From UBA8886 sp002731655 (GTDB lineage: Archaea; Thermoplasmatota; Poseidoniia; MGIII; CG-Epi1), in contig JASLZX010000005.1 in the NCBI GenBank assembly GCA_030754655.1, positions 1-54,175 of the forward strand: a DNA stretch of 54,175 nt. The letters are read 5' to 3'. Both the position numbers and the translations under genes were made by a program. The stretch's first letter is position 1, and every line of letters begins with the position of its first letter. The notes beneath the pieces are model-generated. The model was given only the letters and a program-made list of their open reading frames with translations, did not search any database and had not been told where the DNA came from. Positions 22,497 through 30,197 of this stretch are shown here, piece after piece.

Positions 22497-24560
22497 TCAG
22501 TCGTCGGTTTCTTTCTGCTCGACAATTTTCTTCAGGTCCTGTATAGAAATCGTGCGTGATTTCGGTTTTGGGGAAGAGTCCTCGTCATCGGGAGCAGCGG
22601 ATTCTGACTCCGCTTCCGGCTCGGGCTCCGCCTCTCCGGCTTTCGCGTCGACCTCCAAGTCGCCATCTCCGCGCGAGCCGACCGCGTAATCGCCCTCGCC
22701 TGCCGTGCCGGAAGCCACGCTCGCATCCCCAGCCAGCACGCCTTCGAGTTCCGCATGGCGTTCCTCCGCCTCCTCTCCGGCAGACTCCTCGATCTCTTCC
22801 TCGGGCGACAGATCCTCCGCTTCAGCATCCTGCTTTTCAGCAACCATCTCCGACGGAATAGCGGGCGGCTCAACGGGCTCGTCCGGCAGTGGCACCAGTG
22901 GTTCGGCCGGCTCGGGCGGAACAGCACCTGGCATCGCAATCGCCTCGTAATATTCCCACGCCTGCTTCTCAGCGCCCAGCGCGACCGCGGTGGCATCGCC
23001 GTCGTCAAGCGCCTGCCAGATGGCGGCGAGCCGGTCGACAATGAAAGCGAAATAGCGAGGCGCCGCGTCATACGCCTGCTCGGTCCAGGTGAATGGAATC
23101 CACGCCAGCACCTGCCGATTGCGGGGGTCGCAACTGAAGCGTAGTTGTGATCCGGGATAGATGATGCCGCCGCACGGGATACGGTAGTTGTTCATGAACG
23201 CCAGTACCTTGTAGATATCCTGCTGGCGCGGCTGCTGGTGCAGGCCATACTGGCACTCGAAATATATGTTGACGCCACGGTAGTTCAGGAAAATCTCCGG
23301 CTGCCCGGAGCCGACCGCGGGCGCTGCTGGTTCGTCGCCCGGGAAGAGCATACCCATAATGGAATCGCCCCACCCCTCGCGCACCGCGCCGGGGGCGTCG
23401 TAGCGCAGGATACTCTCCTTGCGGGGCGAGCGGAACTCGCGCAAGCTCTTAGAGTGGGCGCGCAGGCTAAGGCCGCTGGCCATCTCGCACACAATCCAGA
23501 GCGCATATACGTCGGCCATACGCTGCGTCTCTACTAGCACTGTCTCTTCGTAGTAGGAGCGGTAGTCGCGCAGGAATTCCTGCCAGAGCGGAGGCAAGTC
23601 ACGGTAGGCGCGGTTCTTGAGGCGCCGGATTTCCTGCTCCGCTTCACGATTGATTTCGCGCGCCTCCTTGCGGATGTGCCGCGCCACGCCAAGCAATTCC
23701 TTGAGCTTACCGCCCAGCAGTATCTGCTTGTGGAGCAGGCAGACCGCATCCAGCTTCTCTAGCTGTTCCCGGACTTCGTCCGACGCCGCACCGGCTTCCT
23801 GACCGTAGATGGCAGCCCACGCCCTACGCTCGCGCTCACGCCGGTCCATCTCATCGCGGAAAAAGACTGCCTCAGTGAAGAGCTCGATGTGAAATTTTGC
23901 GAGCAGCAAGTTCGACGGCGTGTGCCATTTCCGCTTGCGGATGTCAGTGACGTGGACGGTGGCGTATTCGACCCCTTTCTGCGCACGCACCAGCGCGGTC
24001 TTCTCCCAGCGCACCGCGCCACGAATCGTCGATTTCATGTACTTGCGCTGCTTCTCGATAAGATAAGAGAAGGCGCCCTTCTGGACGCGTCTCGTCAGCT
24101 TCAGCAGCCGCTCCGAGAAATTGAGGAGCTGGGAGATATTGAGCAGGATTTTCTCCTCCGCGATAGAAGCGGTCGCGCCAGGGTAGGCGGCACCGCTCTG
24201 GTCATCGGCTCCCGCTGCCTGCACCAGAGCCGGAATGTGCTGCTCGCGCAACGCCTGGAAATGCTCATAGTCGAGCATTTCAGGGGCAATCACTACTTCG
24301 AGCCGATTCGAGACGCAGCCGTCGGACTCGTGCAACTCAAGCCGATTGGCGCCAATGTAGTCAGGCACCCGGAACCGCAACGAATGGGTCTGGTTGCTCG
24401 CCAGCACCGGCAATTTCTCGAGCGTGATATTCCCCATCCGGAGGCTGGGCGCCTCGAGCGGCTTCAGCGCATGCACCAGCAGCGTCAGCGTCTCGCCCTC
24501 GAGCAGGTGCTCGCGCCCTTTGGGCAGCTGCAGTTCGAGGGTCGCGCGCGGCATCGCCAT
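22497..24560 (-). CDS. McrC-like protein: coiled-coil region plus PD-(D/E)XK-type nuclease domain
   Basis: 687 residues. Residues 1-95 look like a beta-rich domain. About 135-360 is long-helical and charged (IRKEAREINREAEQEIRRL), likely coiled coil, and includes TPSNLLLAKFHIELF, recalling the DUF2357 region of McrC. At 421-455 PEIFLNYRGVNIYFECQYG then QQDIYKVLAFMN matches the McrC-family nuclease core (PD...D/E-x-K...DLYQ), here in the form PE...ECQ, so the usual Lys is replaced by Gln. The last ~140 residues are acidic low complexity, ending in a short basic helix (SIQDLKKIVEQ). The ATG shares a base with the AAA+ gene's stop, so the two proteins are made together. Nuclease function is inferred; loss of the catalytic Lys could mean altered or absent cleavage. 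Confidence 0.65.
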   Translation of the reverse strand: MAMPRATLELQLPKGREHLLEGETLTLLVHALKPLEAPSLRMGNITLEKLPVLASNQTHSLRFRVPDYIGANRLELHESDGCVSNRLEVVIAPEMLDYEHFQALREQHIPALVQAAGADDQSGAAYPGATASIAEEKILLNISQLLNFSERLLKLTRRVQKGAFSYLIEKQRKYMKSTIRGAVRWEKTALVRAQKGVEYATVHVTDIRKRKWHTPSNLLLAKFHIELFTEAVFFRDEMDRRERERRAWAAIYGQEAGAASDEVREQLEKLDAVCLLHKQILLGGKLKELLGVARHIRKEAREINREAEQEIRRLKNRAYRDLPPLWQEFLRDYRSYYEETVLVETQRMADVYALWIVCEMASGLSLRAHSKSLREFRSPRKESILRYDAPGAVREGWGDSIMGMLFPGDEPAAPAVGSGQPEIFLNYRGVNIYFECQYGLHQQPRQQDIYKVLAFMNNYRIPCGGIIYPGSQLRFSCDPRNRQVLAWIPFTWTEQAYDAAPRYFAFIVDRLAAIWQALDDGDATAVALGAEKQAWEYYEAIAMPGAVPPEPAEPLVPLPDEPVEPPAIPSEMVAEKQDAEAEDLSPEEEIEESAGEEAEERHAELEGVLAGDASVASGTAGEGDYAVGSRGDGDLEVDAKAGEAEPEPEAESESAAPDDEDSSPKPKSRTISIQDLKKIVEQKETDD

Positions 24561-27187
24561 TAGCCGAAGATACTCATGCCCGGTGAATCGACCATCTTCT
24601 CGAGCGTACGAGTGATTTCAGCTTCGGCGCCCAGCACCTGCTCTGACTTCAGCAGTAGGCAGCGCAGTTCGTTGCGCTCAAGTCCTTCGAGCGACGGCAT
24701 GATGTTGGCGCGAATCACGTCCTGCAGCGCCTTTTCGAGGTCGTACTGTCCGCGTGAGTTGAAGAGCGTCAGCATCGAGTCAATCACCATCGCCGGCCCG
24801 ATGCGACGGAAAGTGCGTACGCCGCGCGGCACCTCCTCGTCGCGCTGTTGCGGAGGCTCCTCTTCCTCGAGGAAATCCATGAGCAGGTTATAGGCGCCGA
24901 ACATCGAACCATCCTTGTCGTAGAAATCGAATTTCTCCGCCGCGAACCAGTCCTCTTCCTCATCCGGTCGGTCGGGGGCAATGCCAAGCTTCTCCAACTT
25001 GTTGAAGACGAATTCCGGCATGCGCCGGAATTCGTCTTCCTTCACCGGCAGCCCGATTTCGACGAACGCGAAACGGCGCATCAGCGCGTGACCGACATTG
25101 AAGAGCGTATTCTTGTCCTGCGTGTTCATGGTGCCAATGATGCGGAATTCGGGCGGCATCATGAACGGCGCTCCACCAGTCTCCTTGGCAGTCAACAGCG
25201 GTTGCTTATCGCGGTACTCGAAGACGGTAAAGAGTTTGCCGAACGCTTCATCGATATTGGCGCGGTTGAACTCGTCAATCACGAGGTAGTGTGGCTTGCC
25301 AGTATCCTGTATCGACTTCTCACAGGCGCGTGCCGCTTCGGAGATGTAGCCGTCCTTGAAATAGTAACCACCCTTATCGTCGGGCGAGATGCCGCCGATA
25401 ACCTCGAAGTTGGACCACTCGGCGTTGGCGGTGACGATGGTGTAGTTGGGGTCGTCACCATCCACCCCGCAGAGCTGCATCAGCAGGAGGTTAGCCAGCG
25501 CGGTCTTGCCGGTCCCGGGTTCACCGTAAAGCATGATGTTGCGACCTGATTTCAGATGGGTGATGACTTGGTTGACCGTCTCGGGCGTCGTCGAGTAAAA
25601 GCGTGAAAGTTCCTCAAAATCAACGTCGTAGGGAACCCTGCGGGCCTTGCGCACTTCCGCCTTGAGGTCGACGTCGTCAAGCATTTCTTCGACTTCGTCC
25701 CAGTCCATAATGAATCCGCCCGAGTCTTCAGCCGTCGGCTTGATGTCAATCGTCGCGTCGGGGAACTCCTGCAGCAGCCGGTCCATCGCGGCGTCGAGCG
25801 ATATCTCAGTCTGTGTCGGGTCCTCCGGCGGCACGTAGGTAGAGTCGAATGGATCCTGCCGGGGGGCCTCGAGTGGAGCCAACTCAGCCATTCTGTCACG
25901 CAGTTTGTGTGCACCAAAGCGGATGCCATACCAGAGGCCGGTCACGGCCAGTAGCAGCGGAACCACCAGCAGCACCCATTCCGAAGTCGTGGTGGGAGCT
26001 GCAAAGTCCTTCTCCGAGAGCAGGACCGGGATGACGCTGAAGCCGAAGAGGGTTCCGACCCCGGCCACGAAAATACCGAAGTAGGCGAGCTCCTCCATTG
26101 ACTCCTCCAGCTTGCGCTTGCGATAGAAGAGCCAGACGCCGAGGAAGGTGATGAAGCCCGCCATCGCGGTCAGGACTATGTCGACCTGCTCCATCTTGAT
26201 ATTGGACTGGTTGCGGAGCGCGTTGAAGAGCAGGACCAAGTATTGCAGCAGCAGCCCCGCCATAATCATTGCAAAATACTTGGCCTCTTCAAGGTCCTTC
26301 AGCCTCACGCTGGTGACAATGAACGAACCAATGCCGATGAGTAGCGTCGCCAGACCAAGCAGTATTAGCACCATTTCGGGCGGCTGCAGGTCGATCAGGT
26401 ACATCCGGACCGAACCGTCAGAGGCCACTGCAGCCCATGGCCCCCGCACGTAGTTGTAATGGACTGCACCGAGGACGGCGGTGCCGGCGATGAGGAACAT
26501 GTAGGTGCTGGTCGCGAGCCGTTCGCCAACATCATGGCCAGTCACAGCAAACAGGAAGAAGGAATAGGTGAGCATCACCATCGCCAGCACCGCAACAAAG
26601 CCGGCGGTCGAAGAGACTGGCGAGAGATGCATCTCGTTGCGGCCCTGGATGAGGTAGATTGCGATAATTAGTACCAGGCAGAAATAGAATGGAGCCATCG
26701 CCGAGGGTGAAGCACTGCGCCACGAATGCACCAGCGTCATCAGCGCCAGCAGGAGCGTGAGCCCGAGGACAATCTGGTACTGGCTCCCATAAATCGATGC
26801 GTCGCCACCCGAGCTTAACCGGACCGGGCAGCCATCCAGGTTGCCGGGGTCTGACCAACCGGGCGGGCATTCGAGTGGCTCACTGATACCGGTGTAACCT
26901 TCGAGGTCGGGCGTATCTGGCGTAGGGATATTGCCGGTGGTCACGAACAGGATGTAGCCCAGCAGCGCCACCGCTAGCAGGAACTGGAACGCCGGCAGGT
27001 AGAAACTTGGCTGCCGCCCTCTGGACGATGTCGCGGGTGGGATATCAGTTGCCTCGGCCGCCTCCCGAGTTGTTTTCGTCGCCGGTGGCGGTTCCTCTTG
27101 TGACCGGGACTCGAAATTTGTCCCGCAAATTTTACAGTAGTCCTCAGTCTCGTCGGCGGGCGAAGAACAGACCGGGCACTTGAGCAT
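24560..27187 (-). CDS. membrane-anchored McrB-like AAA+ NTPase with N-terminal zinc ribbon
   Basis: 875 residues. An N-terminal zinc ribbon (residues 4-21, CPVC...CKIC) and a Pro/Thr linker precede about ten transmembrane helices (residues ~65-425). From 525 there is an AAA+ domain of the McrB/MoxR kind: Walker A GEPGTGKT (555-562), Walker B LVIDEFNRAN (635-644), sensor motif GTMNTQD and ALMRRF with the candidate Arg finger. The IDEFNRAN and TMNT signatures are McrB-like; McrB uses GTP to drive the McrC nuclease. McrB is normally soluble and recognises modified DNA, so a ten-helix membrane domain in that place is unusual. Followed with 1-base overlap by the McrC-like gene. A defence or membrane-stress role is inference. 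Confidence 0.8.
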   Translation of the reverse strand: MLKCPVCSSPADETEDYCKICGTNFESRSQEEPPPATKTTREAAEATDIPPATSSRGRQPSFYLPAFQFLLAVALLGYILFVTTGNIPTPDTPDLEGYTGISEPLECPPGWSDPGNLDGCPVRLSSGGDASIYGSQYQIVLGLTLLLALMTLVHSWRSASPSAMAPFYFCLVLIIAIYLIQGRNEMHLSPVSSTAGFVAVLAMVMLTYSFFLFAVTGHDVGERLATSTYMFLIAGTAVLGAVHYNYVRGPWAAVASDGSVRMYLIDLQPPEMVLILLGLATLLIGIGSFIVTSVRLKDLEEAKYFAMIMAGLLLQYLVLLFNALRNQSNIKMEQVDIVLTAMAGFITFLGVWLFYRKRKLEESMEELAYFGIFVAGVGTLFGFSVIPVLLSEKDFAAPTTTSEWVLLVVPLLLAVTGLWYGIRFGAHKLRDRMAELAPLEAPRQDPFDSTYVPPEDPTQTEISLDAAMDRLLQEFPDATIDIKPTAEDSGGFIMDWDEVEEMLDDVDLKAEVRKARRVPYDVDFEELSRFYSTTPETVNQVITHLKSGRNIMLYGEPGTGKTALANLLLMQLCGVDGDDPNYTIVTANAEWSNFEVIGGISPDDKGGYYFKDGYISEAARACEKSIQDTGKPHYLVIDEFNRANIDEAFGKLFTVFEYRDKQPLLTAKETGGAPFMMPPEFRIIGTMNTQDKNTLFNVGHALMRRFAFVEIGLPVKEDEFRRMPEFVFNKLEKLGIAPDRPDEEEDWFAAEKFDFYDKDGSMFGAYNLLMDFLEEEEPPQQRDEEVPRGVRTFRRIGPAMVIDSMLTLFNSRGQYDLEKALQDVIRANIMPSLEGLERNELRCLLLKSEQVLGAEAEITRTLEKMVDSPGMSIFG

Positions 27188-27208
27188 GGTACTCCATTAT
27201 AGGGCAGG

Positions 27209-27214
27209 TTAAAC
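27209..27214 (-). promoter_or_regulatory. candidate TATA box of the McrBC-like pair
   Basis: The minus strand reads TTGTTTAACC, with GTTTAA centred about 25 bp from the AAA+ ATG at 27187. A second AT-rich block TATAAT (27197-27202) is too close to the start. Confidence 0.4.
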
Positions 27215-27230
27215 AATATTGCAGGGGAGT

Positions 27231-27239
27231 TTTTCTTTA
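27231..27239 (+). promoter_or_regulatory. candidate TATA box of gins51
   Basis: TTTTCTTTA centred 26 bp before the ATG at 27261. It sets that start over the TTG at 27219. Confidence 0.5.
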
Positions 27240-27260
27240 GCCCCAGCAGTTACGCCTCCC

Positions 27261-27902
27261 ATGGATCCAGATGAACTCACCCTGCGGGACCTCCGAGTAC
27301 AGGTGCTGGCGGAACGCCGCGACGGGCGGCTGGTGAAGCTGCCAGCCCATTTTCACGAGCGGCTGGCGCGGCTCGAGCAGGGACTGGAGCAGGCGCGCGA
27401 TGCGGCACGCGAGGACGAGCAGCGGTTCCAGCGCGCCAATAGCGATATCAGCAAACTTTCCGACCTAAAGCTGGAACTGCACAAGCACCGCGAGCGCAAA
27501 CTGACACTGCTGGCGCGCGAGAAGGTCAACGGCCAGCAGCCGTCGCTGGAAGCGGTCACCGAGCAGGAACGAGAGTTCCTTGAGAGCGTCGCTAGCGTCA
27601 TTGGGCAGCACCGGCAGAAATTACTGGTGCGACGGGCGGCGCCCGTCGCGAAACCCGAGCCGAAGGCGAAGCCGGGACCGAAATCCGCTGTGCCAGGGCC
27701 GGAACCAGACGCCACTGCTCCTGCCGATATCGACGACTCTGAATCGCTGCTGGTGCGCGTCCTCGAGGATTTACCGACATTTACAGGACTTGACGCGCGC
27801 AACTACTCGCTCAAGGCCAACGACGTGGCGCACATTCCGCTCTACAACGCGCGCATGCTGCTCGAAGCGGGCAAGGTGGAACGGCTGGAGGAAGAAGCCT
27901 GA
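27261..27902 (+). CDS. archaeal GINS51-type subunit of the GINS replication complex
   Basis: 213 residues (MDPDELTLRDLRVQVLAER). The N-terminal helical A domain, with long charged helices (HERLARLEQGLEQARD), is followed by a Pro/Ala/Lys linker and a small C-terminal beta B domain: LLVRVLEDLPTFTGLDARN then YSLKANDVAHIPLYNARML. This A-then-B order is that of Gins51/Gins15. GINS bridges the MCM helicase and the GAN/Cdc45-like protein at the replication fork. It heads a co-directional cluster with endA and the RNase H-fold gene. The linker is longer and more basic than usual. Primary similarity is moderate, so the call rests mainly on the B domain. Confidence 0.8.
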   Translation: MDPDELTLRDLRVQVLAERRDGRLVKLPAHFHERLARLEQGLEQARDAAREDEQRFQRANSDISKLSDLKLELHKHRERKLTLLAREKVNGQQPSLEAVTEQEREFLESVASVIGQHRQKLLVRRAAPVAKPEPKAKPGPKSAVPGPEPDATAPADIDDSESLLVRVLEDLPTFTGLDARNYSLKANDVAHIPLYNARMLLEAGKVERLEEEA

Positions 27903-27919
27903 AACTGCGGGAGGGCGAG

Positions 27920-28576
27920 GTGCTGCTGCCGGCCGGCAAACTCGCGACGGCGCTACGGGGGCGGCAGCGCGTTGGCCGCACTGCCACCGACGGCATTGCG
28001 CTGCATCCGGTCGAAGCGCTCTGGTGCCACGCCAGCGGGGCGCTCGAGCTCGACGCGAAACTACAGGTACAGCTGGCTGCGCTAGCGGGCGAACTGCTGC
28101 CGGTTGCCTACACCGACTTGCGGCAGCGCGGTATCGTGCCGACCGTCAAAGGCGCTGCGCTGTGCTTTCAGGCGCGCGACGGCGGCGCGGACGTGCGGCT
28201 GCATGTCGCCAGCAGCGACGCGTCAGCCAGTCTGGCGTTGCTGGCGCAGGGCGACTGGCTGGCGCTGGTCGATGACGCGCTAGAAATAATCTACTACGCA
28301 GCCACGGCTCCCGGCTGGGGCGCGCTTCCGGCGGGTTCGCTGCCGGAAGTGCTGGCGGCGGCAGGGTTGCAGGTCGCTTCAGGAATGAAGTTCGGCACCC
28401 GCTACCGAGTCTACCGCGACGGCGAATCCCACGCAGCTTGGCTGCTGCACCTGCTGCGCAACGACGACAGTTGGCTCGACATCGTGCGTGCGGTGCGGGT
28501 AGCACACGGCGTCCGCAAGCAACTGGTCGCCAGTGACGGCGAACGGTGTCTGGCGCTGGAATGGGTGAAACCCTGA
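27920..28576 (+). CDS. endA: tRNA-splicing endonuclease
   Basis: 218 residues from GTG; an in-frame CTG at 27899 that overlaps the gins51 stop (CTGA) is an alternative. It cuts bulge-helix-bulge introns out of pre-tRNA. The catalytic C-terminal repeat carries the triad: Tyr165 (KFGTRYRVYRDG), His171 (ESHAAWLLH) and Lys200 (VAHGVRKQLV), ending LEWVKP as in archaeal EndA. The N-terminal half has a second, degenerate copy (YTDLRQRGIVPTVKGAALCF, then LALVDDALEIIYY) with no catalytic His, resembling the fused two-repeat EndA of some euryarchaea though shorter. Its evident substrate in this window is the intron-bearing tRNA-Trp at 2106-2261. Confidence 0.88.
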   Translation: MLLPAGKLATALRGRQRVGRTATDGIALHPVEALWCHASGALELDAKLQVQLAALAGELLPVAYTDLRQRGIVPTVKGAALCFQARDGGADVRLHVASSDASASLALLAQGDWLALVDDALEIIYYAATAPGWGALPAGSLPEVLAAAGLQVASGMKFGTRYRVYRDGESHAAWLLHLLRNDDSWLDIVRAVRVAHGVRKQLVASDGERCLALEWVKP

Positions 28577-29259
28577 AAGTCGGCCTAGACCTGCACAACT
28601 TCGGGTTATTGCATCGCGTGGTCGCGGCACTGGAAAGCGACGAATTCAGGCTGCTGCCGCTAGACGCAGTTCCCGCCACATCGACCGAAGTCGAAGTTGT
28701 CGTCAGCGACGCCGCACAACTACCGGCAACCCGCTTGCCGATCATCGCGCTCGGCGACGTCGCGCTGTTGCCGTTGCAGCTGCGGCACGTCCGCGCCGGA
28801 CGGCCGCCGCTGGTCATCGGCATTGACCCGGGCGGCACCACCGGCGTCGCGGTGCTGGCGCAGCGACGCCTGCTCCACTGTGCCGAATGCGCTACGCCCG
28901 ACGAAGCGGCGGAGCTAGTGCGCCGGGTGGCACGCTGCTCGCTCGACTGCACAGTGCGCATCGGCAGCGGCGCCCCCGAGGCAGGCGCGCGTATCGCTGC
29001 TGCGCTGCAGCACCTGCGGGTCGAGCTGGTCGACGAAACGCGCAGCGGCAGCGGCTCGCACACCGTTGCGGCGCGGGCTATCGCACTCAAGCGCGGTGAA
29101 CGAGTGCGCGAGCTGGACTACCGCCCCACCACCGGTGAAGTGGCGCGGCTGCAGGCGGAGTCGCGGATTGCGTCGGGTAGCCGCCGCACCATCTCACGGC
29201 AGCAGGCTCGACGGGTGCTGCTAGCCGAACTGACGCTGGATGAAGCGCTGCGCGGCTAG
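28561..29259 (+). CDS. RNase H/RuvC-fold protein
   Basis: 232 residues, start ATG inside the end of endA (16-bp overlap). The motif PLVIGIDPGGTTGVAVL (Asp89) is the first strand of the RNase H/RuvC fold, as in Holliday-junction resolvases and YqgF, and VELVDETRSGS could supply further acidic residues. The first 80 residues form an unassigned domain with alternating beta strands. The C-terminus is Arg-rich (SGSRRTISRQQARRVLLAEL), which would suit nucleic-acid binding. The neighbourhood (GINS, tRNA endonuclease) suggests a DNA or RNA processing role, not established. The stop overlaps the convergent ABC ATPase stop (CTAG). Confidence 0.7.
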   Translation: MGETLKVGLDLHNFGLLHRVVAALESDEFRLLPLDAVPATSTEVEVVVSDAAQLPATRLPIIALGDVALLPLQLRHVRAGRPPLVIGIDPGGTTGVAVLAQRRLLHCAECATPDEAAELVRRVARCSLDCTVRIGSGAPEAGARIAAALQHLRVELVDETRSGSGSHTVAARAIALKRGERVRELDYRPTTGEVARLQAESRIASGSRRTISRQQARRVLLAELTLDEALRG

Positions 29260-30197
29260 CCGCGCAGCGCTCCGCAATTGCCGCACTGCGTTTCGTCGCC
29301 CTCGAACGGGGTATTGCACGCCTCGCACACGTTACTGCGCTCATCCGCGACGCGCGACAGCGTCAACCGATGGCGGCGCAAGTCGCGCACTTCGTAGCGG
29401 CCCGGGCCGCCCAGTTCCTCCAGCAGGTCAGGCGTCAGCGCCAAGTTGCCACCCGCATCGAGCAGGAGTTCGCGCGTCAGCGCCAGATCCTCGAGCTCAA
29501 CATCTTCGCCGTGCTGCGCGATGAAGCGGCCATCCTGCAGCTCGAGCGAACGGTCGGCAAAGTCGGCGACCATCTCGCTGTGCGTCACGACCAGAAACGC
29601 CACTTCCTGCTCCTTGTGCAAACGCGTGAAAAGCTCCATGATGCTGCGCGCGGTGACCGGGTCCACTGAGCCGGTGGGTTCGTCGGCCAGGATGAGCCGC
29701 GGGCGGGTGATGAGCGCGCGCGCAATCGCAGTGCGCTGCGCCTCACCACCTGAGAGCTGCTCGGGGAGCGCGTGCGCCCGCTCGGAGATGCCAAGGTAGT
29801 CCATCATCTCGGCGACACGAGCAGCCGCCTCGCGATGCGGAATCCCGGCGTGGCGCAGCGGCTGTAGCACGTTGTCGCGTGCCGACAGGTGCGGCAGCAG
29901 GTTGCCCTCCTGGAAGATGAACGAGACCGTCGCCCGCCGGTGCTGCACCAGCTGCTCGGGCGCCATGCGGGTAATGTCCTCGCCCGCCAGCTGCACCACG
30001 CCGGCGCTGGGCTTCAACAGCCCGCCCAGCGCTTTCAGGAGCGTAGACTTGCCGGCGCCCGAAGGGCCGACGACGGCGACCGCTTCGCCATCCCGCAAGG
30101 CAACGCTCAGCCCGCGCAGCGCGACAACGTTGCCTTCCTCCGCCTGCGATTCAAAGACGTGGTAAAGTCCGGTTGCCTTGAGTAATTCTTCTGCCAT
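29256..30197 (-). CDS. ABC transporter ATPase (LolD/MacB type) with C-terminal zinc ribbon
   Basis: 313 residues. A standard ATPase core of the lipoprotein/macrolide exporter family: Walker A VVGPSGAGKSTLLKAL, Q-loop FIFQEGNLLPHLSA, signature LSGGEAQRTAIARAL, Walker B LILADEPTGSVD and switch His VTHSEM. Beyond the usual ~230 residues it carries an extra domain with DLLEELGGPGRYEVRDLRRH and a Cys4 zinc ribbon (CEACNTPF...CGNCGALRG) at the very end, uncommon in this family. It follows the permease gene with no gap (TAGATG). With the second ATPase at 33221 it could give a heterodimeric ATPase pair for the permease. Confidence 0.9.
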   Translation of the reverse strand: MAEELLKATGLYHVFESQAEEGNVVALRGLSVALRDGEAVAVVGPSGAGKSTLLKALGGLLKPSAGVVQLAGEDITRMAPEQLVQHRRATVSFIFQEGNLLPHLSARDNVLQPLRHAGIPHREAAARVAEMMDYLGISERAHALPEQLSGGEAQRTAIARALITRPRLILADEPTGSVDPVTARSIMELFTRLHKEQEVAFLVVTHSEMVADFADRSLELQDGRFIAQHGEDVELEDLALTRELLLDAGGNLALTPDLLEELGGPGRYEVRDLRRHRLTLSRVADERSNVCEACNTPFEGDETQCGNCGALRG

